The notes beneath the pieces were generated by a model. That model did no database searches. It saw only the letters and a list, made by a program, of their open reading frames with translations, and had not been told where the DNA came from. 64,000 bases of DNA from Dermanyssus gallinae (taxonomy: Eukaryota > Arthropoda > Arachnida > Mesostigmata > Dermanyssidae): contig QVRM01001474.1 in the NCBI GenBank assembly GCA_003439945.1, forward strand, positions 1 to 64,000, in the 5' to 3' direction. The position numbers and the translations under genes are program-made. Below are positions 20,330 to 32,848 of this stretch, one piece after another. Within the stretch, counting starts at the first letter, position 1, and every line of letters starts with the position of its first letter.

Positions 20330-22295
20330 AAAATGGCACGTTCCGGTGGGAATCGAGCTTTTCCACACGCGAGAAGCAGCTCCGCCCGGGAGGAACGTAG
20401 GTCTCCCCAAGGCGCTTGACCCGATCAAATTAGACCCTAAGCTGGCAGCCTTGTTCCCTGTTCCAGGCAATCCAGACGTCGACTCTTACACACGCATTTT
20501 AATCGGCGTCCTGAATTCGTCAGTGGCCGGCCGAGGCCGCGGCGCCAGCGCCCTGCGTGGTTTATTGCGACCTGTAAAACGGCTTCCACCGCATTACAAC
20601 TGACTCGCGAATTGGCGCGACGGCATTCAGCATTGAGACCTTTGTCATCCTTGTAAGAAGCTAGTACCGTCGGATACTCGAATCAGCCTGTCAGCAACAC
20701 CTTGCAAGGGAAGATAACAAGCTAGTGGTGAGGGCATCGAAGAAGCCGTATAGATGGCTGACGAGAAACAGGCCGATGGCATGCCCTATCAGTTCTGATG
20801 TGCTAATAGAGTACTTTAGAGGGATGTACGCTGCGAGAGATCTCTCGAGCGGGCCCATCTTATGCTTGTGTATAAGACGAGGAAACGATCGTCATGCGTG
20901 AGACTTTTGGTGCCGAGTTCTCGGTGTTCGAGCTGCTGCGTGCGCTGGAACATCTTTAATCGAACAAAACGGCTGGGCCGGACCTGATCCGCAACGAACA
21001 CCTAAAGTATGCGGCTGACATGCTTCCTTGTTGGACGAGTCTGTTCAACGCCTGCCTTTGCCATGGACGTCTGCCAACATGCTTGAGCAATGCTGTCCTT
21101 AGCATCATCCCGAAGAATAGAGGCAGCCGTCATGACGCATCCTTGTGGCGGGCGATTGCGAAGTAAAGCTGCTGCTCTAAGGTGCTGGTTCTTCTCGTCA
21201 CTTGGCGGTTGACAAGGTACCTGGAAGCTTGCTCCTGTATCCCGTCTGAGCAGCATAGATTTCGTGCAGGTCACTCCACCATGACCGCATGTGAGATCTT
21301 GCTGCAAGAGGTGTATCAGGCGATCCGGAGGCCAAAACAAGCACTATTCGCGGTGCTTGTGGATTTCAAATCCGCGTTTTATATGCGCCACTTACCAATA
21401 TTCCGAAGAAACTTGTTCAGCGTGGGGTTTCTGAAAATATGATACTGCTGATTAAGGCTATACTGCAGGAGAATTTGGTGAGCATAGACGACGGAACCCC
21501 CGTTTGTTCAGTCCACTGGTGTAGCAAAGGGTGCTAATCTGAGCCCGCTATTTTTCTCTCTATTGCTGAGCGTTTTGCCACGCCGCGTTCAAGACCAGTT
21601 TGGACACGTGAAAACCCTGATCTATGCCGATGATCTTGTGATTTTCGGAAGGTGTCGGTTCCACGTTCAGCAGGCGCTGGCAAAGCTGTCGGGCTATGTG
21701 AAAGAGGCTTGCCTGTTGATTAATATGGACAAGACAGCGACCATAAAATTTTGACGCGGTGGTCGTCTTGCGGCTTCTGCTTGGCCGGCGCTGCGCATAA
21801 ACAGAACATAACTGAAATATGTGAACAACTTCAGATATCTAGAGGTAATAATGCGATTACCTCCGAAACCTGGAAACAGGCCGAACGAACGAACCGACAC
21901 GTTCTCACGCGTTTTGTTGTCCATGGCCTTATGCGGGACGGAGTGGGGGGATTTCATGCACCTGCAGATTCGTGTATCTGTATAAGATGTGGTAAAAGAT
22001 GCGCGATGGTACCACGCGACATCGTGTGCTGTAATGCAGTTGTTGAAAAGCCTATCAGATGTGACTCGGGGAACGCGCAGGCGTACAGGAGGTTAGCTTC
22101 AACCGCTCTCAATATATGTATAATAATTCGAAACTTTCATACAAGGCAATTGCATTTTTAAAGACACAAAGTAATTAAAAAGTAATTAACTACTATATAT
22201 AACGTTTTTATTTACTTCTCTGCAAAGCCCAACACAGTCGCCGATGTTCTGTGTCTTTATCAACAGCTCTTCTGGTAGGCCAAAGATAGACGCCA

Positions 22296-22296
<1 letters not shown>
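20330..22296 (+). mobile_element. Second non-LTR retrotransposon, RT part only, ends in (AAT)n
   Basis: Plus strand, in broken frames: LLRALEHL then SNKTAGPDLIRNEHLK (about 20,930-21,005), a finger/palm segment (FNACLCHGRLP, SNAVLSIIPK), IPSEQHRFRAGHSTMTACE (about 21,240), LVDFKSAF (motif A, about 21,357), then LIYADDLVIFG (motif C, about 21,620) and LLINMDKT. Several stops and frameshifts. An AAT repeat directly follows, as is common at LINE 3' ends. No ORF1 is seen. Confidence 0.8.

Positions 22297-22339
<43 letters not shown>
22297..22339. repeat. (AAT)n microsatellite, probable LINE tail
   Basis: About 14 AAT units immediately after the LINE. Confidence 0.9.
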
Positions 22340-22341
<2 letters not shown>

Positions 22342-23653
22342 GATGTGCTTGGCAGTGCTATCAAGAAGCTTGGCACACTCCTAGTTCTTACTCTTTGCAG
22401 TAAGACTCCATTTTGGTCGTTTCGATTCCCCCGACCTAATTGTTAATTCGTGGAATACTTTGTGGATGGTTTAGTAGGGTTTGCTTCCACGGTTTCCGTT
22501 AAGAACAATATATTTTCTAAATATGTATTCGCCCTGCGGCTTGATATAAGCGACCAAGAGATTCCACATCAGTCCACAAAATGAGAATGCAAGGCGAGTT
22601 TGAGGTTTTTCTTAGCTGGAGAAACTAAGCGTTTTTAGAAGAAGTACCGCTTTGTCTGGAAGGTGCCTGAACAATGCGTTTAGAACACATTGTGTATTTA
22701 ATGTATTCCGTCATCCTATATAATGGACGAAAAATGAGTCAAATGATTATATAAAAAATATCCCATCGTCGAGGCGTGTGTACAAATGATACAAAACAAA
22801 TCAAAATACAATTTAATATAACACAATTAGGTAGGTCATGGAAAGGAAAATAATTCCATCTGAGTAACTCTCAATCCTATGCATGGTTGTCGAAGCAGCC
22901 ACTACACATTATACACATACAGGGGAATAACTTTCTAGTACACTCATGACATTTTCTTTGCATTTTACAGTCTTCAATTCATCAGTCTTCAATTAATTAA
23001 TTGTAACAATATTATATAGTTTGTTCGAGGGCTTGCAGTTACCATGTTCGTAAGCATGAAAATACGTTGTATACGTATTGTGCGCACGTGAAAAAAATGA
23101 AGAAGCATTCTTTTTGGACTATTAACGAATAGCATAACAATTTCTTCTGTGGTGCGTTATTCTTTAGTAAACATGACTTGTGCCTATCAGGTGAATTAGT
23201 TATTTTTTTTCGATATTCTAGTCTGCATTATCATAAACGCTCTAATAGCAACAACGAAGGGATTGCAAACAATAAAGGAACATTCAACGCTTAAGCTATG
23301 ACACTGTAATTGGGCTTAATTATATTAAAATAATGATGCAGAGACGAATTGTTACAAATTCCTTTATTGTACTGCAGCAAATTTACTATATTTACTATGA
23401 CCTTGATCTAAAGGGAGCGCCAGGTGAACATTGATATGCATACCCATACATAAGTAAGTATAATACTAACACAAGATCCTAGTTTTTCAACGACATTGCT
23501 GAGAATTTTGATAGGTGAGCACCACTGGTGACATCGGAAATCAATCAAGCGCGGCGGGGTTTCATAGGTCAATTGGCTACACCCTGTGACGAGTGAGAGA
23601 TGAAGGGGCAATGGGTTAGATTGCTCCTTGGCCCGCCTCACCAAACGCTGTCT

Positions 23654-23661
23654 TATAAAAG
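23654..23661 (+). promoter_or_regulatory. TATA box of truncated copy alpha
   Basis: TATAAAAG, 88 bp before ATG 23742. Confidence 0.65.
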
Positions 23662-23741
23662 TTCTGCGGGCATTATTGAATGTCTTACTCATGCTTGCAT
23701 CCCTAGACGACTATTGCTTTTCAAGCATCTCCTTGCACACG

Positions 23742-23825
23742 ATGAAGGCCGACTCGCTAAGACGAAAGGTGCTACTTCGCTGCTTCTGCCTTAAATATGG
23801 TACACTTCATCCCCACCTGCTATAA
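23742..23825 (+). pseudogene. C2H2 gene copy alpha, truncated after 27 codons
   Basis: Starts MKADSLRRKVLLRC like the array genes, then at HPHLL the sequence leaves the gene and meets TAA. The NLS-like region, acidic region and finger are deleted, together with the 3' UTR. Confidence 0.85.
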
Positions 23826-24201
23826 ACGACAAAAATGTTATATGACTAAATAACGAAATACTGCCAGAATAAACTCTATTGCAAATACTTACTCATAATA
23901 AATATCTGATAATATGACGGTACCTATACCAAGGCATGCGGCACACAATTGTGCGATTACTTTAGCAGTCCTTTCTCCATTTACCAAATGAGAAAGTCGG
24001 GCCTCAGTATACTTTTCATTTGCAAACTTCACGTTTCTTGTCTCTCTGAATATTCTGTGGGAGTCTAATATCTCTGTGCTAAACGGGACCTTGTTAAATA
24101 CCAGGTCTTCTGTCAGCGTTCTCTCTCCGCATAACTCTAAACTCTAAAAATAAACAATAAATCTTACTGTACGTTTGGTAAAGCAGGTTTTTAGGCTATC
24201 T

Positions 24202-24514
24202 AGAACAGATCACTTATTGCCAAATGTGGGGCGATTATGGCTAAATGGTGTGTTATCGTCGGAAGCGGTTTGATTTTAAAACAGTTAAATGCTATTTGTA
24301 GGTTGACGTCATGTAGGTCGCTTAGCAAGGCCATTGTGGCCGCAGCTTTTGACCGCACTCCATTAACACCCGTAATTGGTGAGAAGCTTGGGGTTAGGAG
24401 GACCCTTTCATAAGTAAAGTTTTTGATTACCTTTAAATGCCCCGTTTATTTTTAAGTAAGGATACAGCATATGATAATTCTGTATTAAAGCGCATTACTT
24501 TTGTTTATCGGTGT
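24202..24514. other. About 310-bp insert in unit flank
   Basis: The flank at 24,150-24,201 and 24,515-24,620 is continuous at 37,515-37,680, so this block is an insertion here or a deletion there. I see no coding sequence or element signature in it. Confidence 0.4.
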
Positions 24515-25190
24515 TGATTATAAGTTTGTTTCTCCTGCATCTGTTTCTAGCCTTTTTGAGGTACAACTGTAAGTGATATTGGTATTTCGCTAGGACTACT
24601 AAGTCTTCTATGCAAAATGCGCGTAAAGCCGTGAAAAATGCACTTTCAAGCAGCATTGCAGGCAATTAAACAGAACATTCCATGAAGACGCCTTTTTTTT
24701 GGACCATCTTAATGAATAGCACAATAATTTCTTCTGTGGCGTGTTACAGTTCTTTATTAAACGGGATTTGCGCCTATCAGGTAAGTTAGTGTATTCCTTT
24801 CGATTTTCTAGTCTGCATTATAATAAACGCTCCAATACCAACAACGAAAGAATTGCAAACAATGACGAAGAGACACCATTTTTATAAATTCACTTACTGT
24901 ACTGCAGCAATATTGACTATGACCTTAATCTAAAGGGAGCGTCACGTGAATATTGATATGCACCCATTATTACTCATATATAAGTAAATATAATACTAAC
25001 ACAATATCCTGGTTTTTCAACGACATTGCTGAGTATTTCGATATGTGATCACGACTGGTGACATCGCGAATTAGTCAAGCGCGACGGGGTTTCGTAGGTT
25101 AATTGGCTACATCCTGTGACGAGTGGCGATTGAGAGATGAAGTGGCGAGGGGTTAGATAGCCCGTTGGCCCGCCTCACCAAAAGCTGTCT

Positions 25191-25198
25191 TATAAAAG
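25191..25198 (+). promoter_or_regulatory. TATA box, copy A
   Basis: TATAAAAG, 91 bp before ATG 25282; preceded by the conserved GTGGCGAGGGGTTAGAT block. Confidence 0.65.
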
Positions 25199-25281
25199 CT
25201 TTGCAGGCATCACCGAATGGCATATTCATGCTTGTATCCCTGGACGACTAAGACAGCTTTTCAAGCATCTCCTTGCACACG

Positions 25282-25679
25282 ATGAAGGCCGGCTCGCTAA
25301 GACGAAAGGCGCTACTTCGCTGCACCCGCCTTAAGTATGGTTCACTACATCCCTCTTGGGATGATAGCTGGTTGAAGAAAGCCCGAGGCCTCATTTCGAA
25401 TTACAGCAGCATCTTCCTCAAGAAGACGACTTTGCTGTGTCGTTTTTTGATGACGCTGGGGCTAGCGAAGGAAATTTTTACCCGCCGGCGAACAGTCCTC
25501 TGGAAGGAAATCCAGAGCGTCTTCAACTCTTGGTGGCAGTAAACGAAATCGACTACGGAGAGTTCAAAAGAACATGCGTCGTGTCGTTCGGCGAAGAACA
25601 GATTCTTCGCTGCACAAAATGCTCACTTGCGGCGTCTAGCATGGACATCTTGATTAAGTATTTACTTTGTATTCAGTAG
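25282..25679 (+). pseudogene. C2H2 gene copy A, frameshifted and finger lost
   Basis: Starts MKAGSLRRKALLRC and stays in frame to SWLKKARG. Small indels around 25,380-25,430 then shift it. The acidic and finger part is in another frame (about 25,437-25,679). The finger reads CTKC...Y...Q: the first His is Tyr and the second His codon region is changed to CAGTAG, giving Gln and a stop. Confidence 0.85.
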
Positions 25680-26040
25680 GTAAAGTGTGTAGGACAATGA
25701 TGTAGATAGAGTAATACGTAGGCAGATATATGTATATTTTAATTGTTAGGAAACATTTTGGCCAGTTTTGTCTATTTGCAAATAGAATATAAAATAGGTT
25801 TTCTTTTAATATAATAGCTTGGTAATCATCATGGTTATACTTTGTGTCAATGTATACTGAAAAACAAACGAGAAAATAAGAACAGACAAACTAATACAAC
25901 TGCATTGTGAGTTCAATCATTTCTACACTTGTAGCAAAAAATGTTCTATTTGTTTTCTACTTCCCGTGTTTGTCGGAATACGGCGTTCAGTCAGCGGTCA
26001 TCAGTAAACAATGGGAACCAGTAACAATAATTAATAAATA

Positions 26041-27000
26041 TATCTCAAATATATAGATTAGCTCTCGCTATATAGATTATCATACATTCTAGGTCTTATA
26101 TCATATAAAAAAAATTTACGTTTAATGAGACCTACATAGAGAATGTACGCAATTCGTGTAGAGTAGCTTGCCTTCACAAAAAATAGTATGCTCAGTTCAG
26201 CTTTCAATTTATGTAGAGTGGCTTACCTCCACAAAAAAAATTTGACTCAGTTCGGTACCTTCATTTACTAAAAGAAAAACGTGTGCAAGTCCACAATGCA
26301 GGCGTTATGATCTGATCTGACGAATCTTTAAGTAATGGCTACCGCTGTCCTGTTGAGGAGAGTGGAACTAGGGTCGACCTGCGGGCCAAAACAAAATCAA
26401 CTTCTAACTATCCTTTGCTGAATACACGCGAAACTTAATCTACGGTGTAGTCTGAATGTAATTGAAGGCAAGCACGAGTGACAGAGCCGATATGAGCCTA
26501 GGTTTCATTACGATTGGAATCTATGTCATTTTTAGACAAGGGGGGCACCTGCGGATGCTCTTAACCTATCCCATGGGCAGGCCCATTGCGCCAGCAAAAG
26601 GCGTTATGTTCCAATGAATCGCTTCTGCTCATTGTGATTATTTCTCCTCAAGTTCCGCGTGGATATGTTCTCACAAAAGTGGCAGTCGTTCTGAAACATA
26701 GATCGCAACCGTCTTACCCTCACTGTTTGTGAGGGCAGATTATTGCCGTTGTTTTGGTAATACGACAGTCATCGTCGTAGCGCGAGAAGCATTAAGTGGT
26801 AATCACCACTTAATGACATCCTTGGCTATCCAAAACATGTCGCTCAATTTTTCTCTAGCTTTCAGTTTACTCTAAACAAACCTAGATGTGCTTCAACGGT
26901 AGGTGAAGTACTTACTACAAGTAATGGCAACGTATCATGGTTGTTTATTCCTCACTTGATTGTTAATTTTCCAGGTCTGATTAAATCAGAGGTGCGTTAC
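26041..27000. other. Intergenic, with a short internal repeat
   Basis: At 26,150-26,260 a unit of about 60 bp (CAATT...GTAGAGT..CTT..CTTCACAAAAAA..CTCAGTTC) occurs twice, and a third copy lies at 42,105-42,165. The rest shows no recognisable gene. Confidence 0.5.
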
Positions 27001-27003
27001 TAG

Positions 27004-27396
27004 GTGCAAAACTTCCAAAAAAGACGTCGTGGCACACTATCAAGGTATTGTCAATACATAGTTAGGGATCAAGCAGGTGGTATGCGCAGGTTAGAGCTCC
27101 CGCCACAGTGGCTCAACAGCTGCAAGCCCGATGGAGCATCCAAATTGGCTTGCCGCCTAGATTTATGGGTTTGCCTCCCGACCTGTTACCGATACCAAAT
27201 CCCGGGGCACAGAGCTCACGAATGCAAGGAGACAGAGGCAGTAAAGAAGGAGTGCCATAGGTGTGGAACTTCGGACCATCTTGTCCGGGACTGCGCGGCA
27301 CCAAAGGCAAAATGTCGGGTATGCGGCACGGAGGGCCACCGCGCAGATAGTATGGCTTGCCCCGAGTACAAACAACGGGTACAGCGGCTGCGGTAA
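27004..27396 (+). pseudogene. Gag-like ORF1 C-terminus with three CCHC knuckles
   Basis: 130 open codons. The first knuckle is degenerate (CYRYQIPGHRAHEC, second Cys replaced by Tyr). The second is CHRCGTSDHLVRDC (C-x2-C-x4-H-x4-C). The third, CRVCGTEGHRADSMAC, has wider spacing before the last Cys. This triple array is typical of R1/I-type LINE Gag proteins that bind RNA. The start of ORF1 is missing. Confidence 0.8.
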
Positions 27397-27529
27397 ACGC
27401 GAAACTGGGTATCATCGCGATCTAGAGGACGGGCTGCTAGAGGAATCTGGAGGACGGGCTTCCAGAGAAACCTTGTTGTAAGGAACCGTGGGACAGGGGA
27501 GAGGTTTTCTTGGGTAGATTTTCAGGGAA

Positions 27530-27960
27530 TTGCGGTTCTTTACAGCTGCAACTTCCCCTAACAAGAAAAAGCAGGAGTTTGAGAACTTCCTTGAGAAGCT
27601 TGCCCAGAGCGTTGGCGCCCACTGGGGAAAGAGGGCGGTCATCACGGGAAATTTTAACGCCGCTGGGACACTTCGGGGTAGCCGAACAACGACCGAGAGA
27701 TCCCGGACGCTGCAAGAGTGGATGGCCAAAAATAATTAAGCCGTTCTAAATGACGGAAGGGTACCTACCTTCCACCGAAGAAACCAGACGGCCTTTTCGA
27801 TCTTACTATGGTTGACGAAGCGACTCTCCCTCTGGTAGCGGAGTGGCGGGCAGCGGATGAAGAGGAGAAACAGGTATGTAACAGATACAACCGGGCATGC
27901 ACAAGGGCTTATAGTAGGTTAGTCAAAAGACAAAATAGGTAAATCGAGACTTAAAGACCT
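27530..27960 (+). pseudogene. Endonuclease fragment of the R1-like element
   Basis: RAVITGNFNAAGTL corresponds to the GDFNA motif (Asp changed to Asn). VLNDGRVPTFHRRNQTAFS follows in a shifted frame, as in R1-clade endonucleases, and then a helical ARAYSRLVKRQNR stretch. Stops interrupt it. Confidence 0.7.
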
Positions 27961-28463
27961 CCGCCCAGGCTCCCCCGGACGTGTTGCGGCAGATTGGTAA
28001 AACTCTCTTCCCGGCGCAGCTGAGGAAGAGCAGAGAGGACTTCGACGTAGACCCTGATGACATCCCAATAATCAAGTTATACGAAAAAGAGAATCACAGA
28101 GGAATCAAGCAGACACACTTTAAACTTGTAAGTTCATGAACGGGCTTGTAAGCGCATAAGCATGCATCGGATATCATGATACTTTTCACACTATCCTCAT
28201 ACCTGATAGTGGCGGATGACCTAGTGGGGGCGTGGTAGTCAGTAGGCCAACCTTCGCAAAGCGCTCACCAGTTCCTATTACTCCCTGAGAAGTCAACTGT
28301 GAAAGACGGGCTTTTTCTATGTAGGAGAGTAACTGAAAAATGCGGTTTACATAAACGTACACCACGACAGGAAACTCGTCTATAAATATGCACCGGTAGT
28401 GTAGAAGTTTGATCCGTTAAAAACCAGTTGTCTTCCCCAATACTTTAAACAATTGGGGGAGAT

Positions 28464-29560
28464 GTGGACGCGCAATTTCTGTCACTATTATATATAATAT
28501 ATACACCGTTTCTTATACAAACATTTATAAAAGTAACCTCCATCGGTTATGAATCTAAAATAAACACATTTTGCCAGTCGATTCCTGGAAAAATAAAATC
28601 CCTAACAATAAGAAGTGGTTTAGCACTATCACATATACTTTCAAAAGAATCACCTATTCTTTTTATGCTATCCTTGCGCTCCGACAGAAATCCAGCTTTT
28701 GTAGCATAAAAACATGTCATTCTAACTGAACATGATTTTAAAATTAAGTCCAACGCTAATGTTTTAGTTCCGTCATCTAACTTGACTTTACAAAACTTAA
28801 ACGTTTTTCTAACCAATATACAGAAACTACCTACTCGAGAGCCCTAATCACACCGGAGTACTAAAAACCTATTATTACAAGTTATTTCACTATTTGTAAA
28901 ATGTCTTCTTTGGTTTTCTTTTAGATGTAACTAACTTCTTTAAAAAAATATGGTACCTATATTAAAATGACATTTTAAGTGCTGGTTTATATATTTCACT
29001 CTTTTTCCTATTCCACTGCAATCGCAATTAAGCATACGACTTGTCGAATAATATTTTTGTGGGCAAAACTGACGAGATTGTTAAGCGCGTACTTAATCTC
29101 AAACCATGCTTCTAAAATTGAATAACCATTTTGAGCAGTACTGTTTGTCACATCATGTAATCTCAAATGTAAAACAACTAGATTGGAGCGACGAGTATCA
29201 CGGCATAGTTTACCTAAAGCATGTTCAATTGTAGTGCGCATAGTCGCTTCTCCATGACTATGAATATCGCAACGTTTGTCATTTGCAGTAGTTATTATCA
29301 CAATTGTTTTAACGCGCTTCAGATTCGACCTGCCAACGACTAAAGCGCTTTTGGGCAGTTCATGCTCGAGTCGCTGTAGCTGGTGCGCGCCGTTTGAATT
29401 CGATATTTTTGCTCAATCGTCTCCTTCCTTTTCGATTTTGTTTCGCGTTGACTCTTTGCTCGACTGTTTGCTACTACAAACTTGCACTCTCTTGTTGTCG
29501 TTCTTTTTTCTCCACGCTATCTTTCATAGTCTCTCCACCCCCACCGCTTTCCTTAGCCGT
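28464..29560 (-). mobile_element. CR1-like LINE fragment (ORF1 esterase plus ORF2 endonuclease), minus strand
   Basis: 29,560-29,008 encodes, in pieces, LQRLEHELPKSALVVGRSNL (esterase block I, GDS changed to GRS) and SNLVVLHLRLHDVTN (the GTND-like block altered to RLHD). 28,816-28,547 encodes an endonuclease piece ending LLIVRDFIFPGIDWQN (GDFN changed to RDFI). The order ORF1 then ORF2 on the minus strand is right, but much between and after is deleted. Confidence 0.7.
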
Positions 29561-31150
29561 CGGCAGAGGGGGCTTGCCTGTCACGGCATCCTCTTACAAA
29601 GCCCCTCATACCGAGAAAAGGGAAGAGGGATGAGAGCTCCTTGAAGCCAGAGCTGCTGCAGTTTCATGATCCACTGTGACAAATCTCTGTACTCTGGTGA
29701 CTGTGGGTGGCATCTCGGTTGGGGGGATGCCAGCTGTGTTCATCCAATTTAATAAATATGGCCCTGATTTTTTCGACATAATCGTCGTCGGTACTTAGGT
29801 ACTTAAAATCACATTCCTTAGATCGTCGAGAGCATTTTTAAAAGAACACAGCATCTTCCCAACATTTTCACAATAGTTCGTATTACAACTGCTCTGGTTC
29901 TGCTAGTCGCCCACAATGTAAGAGAGACTCCGTTTCAACACTTACTTATTGATTCTATGTTTGCAATGAATGCTTACAAATTTATTATATTTAGGTTCTC
30001 CCTAAACAATCCACCGCAGTAGATACATGCGATAGCTGGAGCAATACGCTGTGGGTCCTCATACTCGGGTTTTCTCCCTCAAGCTAAGTAATCATCCCTA
30101 TGTGTTCCGCCCTTTCATCCTCCTCCCTTAGTTCCCAACTCCTCAACCCCAATCTTAATTTCTCCCTTGGTGGTAGGGTGTTTTCCGCACAATTGGTCCA
30201 ACAACCCCGTCCAGGTGACTAGGCTGGCTAACGCTGAGTTGTAGTCCTCAACTACTGGTTCCTCAGCTCCCAAAAGTGCATTTCTTCAACCTGTTGGCGA
30301 GGATATTGAGTCACTTTTTGCCCCCTGATCTTGCGGCATCTCTGTCCGTTTCTTCAGGAGATGTGCTAAGACGGGCCTTTTTATGACCACCTCTTGCTAC
30401 TCCCCCTCACTCCTGTCCCCCTTATTCGCATGGCTTTGGTCCCCCCTCACCGTGTTTGCCTCTGGGTCCTCAGTCTCTTCAGTCCGAGTTGGACACCAGC
30501 ACCGTCGGTATGGCCGCCCCTTCTTCCTCCATTCTAGTTACCCCGCTTGGGCCCCTCCCTGACTACCCTTTGCCTCAGAAGTTCTGGGGAATGACCTGCT
30601 ACTCCTGAAGGGGTTTCCTCCCTTATCTATCCCACCCGCCCCCTCGTTTCCTGAGGCACTCATCCTGTTCCCTCTTTATCCCGCTGTCGACCTCGAAGAC
30701 GTCAGTCTCAGGCGTGGACAGATGTGAAACGTACCACAAAGGCACCACAGAGGTATCACAAAAGGCACACATGTACGTGTGTATGACAGATGTACAAAAG
30801 TATCACACATGTACCACTAAAGGTACCACCGGCGTACCATGTCGGCGCGGCGCACGTCCGTCGCACGTCAACGTGGCAAACGCCAAATCGATAGCACAGG
30901 GGAACAAACTAAGGAAGCACTGCACAAGCAAAACACCAAAGTCAAGCAAAACCTGCACTGCCGGGAACGGACGTATGTCCTGTGAGGTGCTCAAGGTGTG
31001 CGCTAGATTTTTAGAGATCACTAAGTGCGGTAAACTGAGTGCCGTTTAGGACCTCAGGTTCTCACATTTCACCGTTACTCCACCGAGCGAAGTTCTCACT
31101 CGACCGCTAAGGGTAAGTGCTAGCAGCCTACTCCCTCGACGGCAGGGACA
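29561..31150. other. Intergenic; pyrimidine-rich tract and ACCAC-type minisatellite
   Basis: 30,060-30,700 is C/T-rich on the plus strand without a convincing gene. 30,725-30,845 has irregular repeats of ACCACAAAGG/GTACCAC/ATCACA type. Open frames here look accidental. Confidence 0.5.
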
Positions 31151-31740
31151 GAATATAGAGAACAATTGACTCCCTCTTCGAGTAGTGCGCCTATCATGTT
31201 GGTGCCTAAATGCGTCGTGGTATGTCTGAAGAAGGGCCACGCTTACACACTTGGCGGAAAAGGAATACCTAGAGCAAACAGTAGTCGCGATCTTGGGGCA
31301 ACTGTAACACCGGAGCAAAATTTTAACATTCACATCACGCAAATCATTCAATCTGCTGGTTAATTATGTAATACGATATTTCCCTTTTTATTATCGAGTG
31401 TCCAATGTTTTATGTGTGCCCTTATGATAGTCTTTCAGTTCACAAATTCATTTACAGCAGTGATGTCTGGCGGTCGTATTTGTAGAAACTTATTGAGGTA
31501 TTTGTAAAAATTCAGTCTAAATCAGCGGGTTGCATTGATATATAAAGTAGAGCGTAGCTGTCTCGACTTAGTACCTACTCGAGAGCAGATTTTAAAATGT
31601 ACGCACGAATCTCTCAGTCTATTAGGCTTCCTATCTTTTCTTAATATTCGCAACAACAATCTGTGCGTACTTAAGCCATATCGTCGAAAATAGTTGCATG
31701 GTCCGACTGAATCAACAACATGTTTTTGCACATGACGAGA
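31150..31740 (+). mobile_element. CR1/L2-type LINE, 3' end of RT
   Basis: KCVVVCLKKGHAYTLGGKGI then SRDLGATVTPEQNFNIHI (about 31,205-31,340) is the post-YADD region of CR1-like RT. Further C-terminal pieces (ERSCLDLVPTREQ, LGFLSFLNIRN) follow to about 31,690 with stops. Only the 3' end is present, i.e. a 5'-truncated insertion. Confidence 0.7.
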
Positions 31741-32009
31741 ATGTTGAGAACTATAAACTCGTGATATAATAGTATAAACTGTTCCATTGTATATATTAAA
31801 AAATCGTTATATGTTAAATTGTCCTATATGCGTCTTATATATTTCATTGTATACTTTGAATATAGGATTTTTGTAAATAACCATATATATATGGAAGCAA
31901 CAAAAGTGCACTTAAATTGAACTCTGCGTAGAATGCACGTGAAACTTTAAATTTACAAAGAAGATCTGCAAATCCATTTACGTACTCAAAAAAAGGAAAA
32001 AGCTATCTA

Positions 32010-32390
32010 AATCCCCTTGGCCAGGCTAAATGTCACATGTTACAGTACAAACGAGACGGCATCTGTTGTAGATCATCCGCGTAGGAAGCCGCAATGCTCC
32101 CCCGGGGCCTGTCTTCGCTCTTTTTTTTCGTAATTCGCTTCTCCCTTTTATTCTCTTTATGTGTGTGAATTATTATTTTATCTTCGCATTATGGCAAAGT
32201 TTTGCTGGTGATCTATTATTAATAAAACAGATAGCATGTTTCATTTTTGGCATGTTCAATAACAAAAAAAAAGACTTCTCTGTGTTTGATTTCGGAGCCT
32301 GAAAAATTAACCATGTAATTGTTCTTTCAGTTTCGTAGCCAGCTGTAATGATTGTTCTAGCAGGTGGCTGCTTAATGCGCGGTAAAGATA
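32010..32390. repeat. Dispersed repeat family, copy 2
   Basis: Shares CAGTACAAACGAGACGGCAT, GTAGGAAGCCG, GCTGGTGATCTAT and CTGTGTTTGATTT with the copy at 14.3 kb. It lies next to the 3' side of the CR1-like element. Confidence 0.65.
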
Positions 32391-32848
32391 ATTCAATAAT
32401 TCAGTTTAATAGCGCCTTTATTGAAAGGGGTTGACACAGGTTACAACAATGAAGATACACCAAATTGTTCCGGCCATAACTGCTTGGATTTATACATTCG
32501 AGCTATTCGCCAGGTAAATATATTATTAATACGCTCAGTCCGAGCGGTGTCCTTTGGCACAATAGTGTGACCACTACGTAGGCTATTGGAGTGGATGTCA
32601 AAAAATGTGTCAATCATTTCTGCCTTTCGAAGTATGCGGAGGGCAGAGACATTTTGTTTTACAAACAGGGCGGGGATTGGCGGTAGGGCGACCGCATCCC
32701 TGTCGAGGTTGCACCGCCATCTTAATCGCCTTAAAATTTGTGTTGGACGCCCTCAAGCTTATTGAGGAAACCTTCTTGGTATGGTTCCCACACCGGGAAG
32801 CAGTACATTAGTCTTGAGAGAACTATGGCTTTGTACATCTTTATATAT

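Larger units (their letters stand above)
22555..24200 (+). repeat. Dispersed copy of the C2H2 gene unit, copy alpha
   Basis: The 5' flank from 22,555 matches 40,386 onward (CACAAAATG, GCGAGTTTGAGG, GGAGAAACTAAGC) and 22,845 onward matches 35,775. From 23,118 (TTAACGAATAGCATAACA) it matches the array 5' flank through TATA and start codon. The gene is cut short at 23,825. After that, 23,830-24,200 matches the distal 3' flank seen at 37,310-37,560. The captured RT of the array is absent. Confidence 0.8.
24515..26040 (+). repeat. Dispersed copy of the C2H2 gene unit, copy A
   Basis: 5' flank (GTGTTGATTATAAGTTTG, then AATAGCACAATAATTTC, CAGGTAAGTTAG), promoter, damaged gene, and 3' flank (CTTGGTAATCATCATGG, GTTCAATCATTTCTACACTT, CGGCGTTCAGTCAGCGG). 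Most similar to the copy at 40.4-42.1 kb. Confidence 0.85.
27004..28265 (+). mobile_element. R1-like non-LTR retrotransposon remnant
   Basis: A Gag-like zinc-knuckle region is followed by a broken apurinic-like endonuclease. The end is uncertain. The final 28,080-28,265 segment is also found at 42,361-42,485, so it may be a separate repeat. Confidence 0.75.

Noticed and set aside
30714..31049. 111-codon ORF
   Set aside because: Derived from the ACCAC-type minisatellite and adjacent low-complexity sequence.
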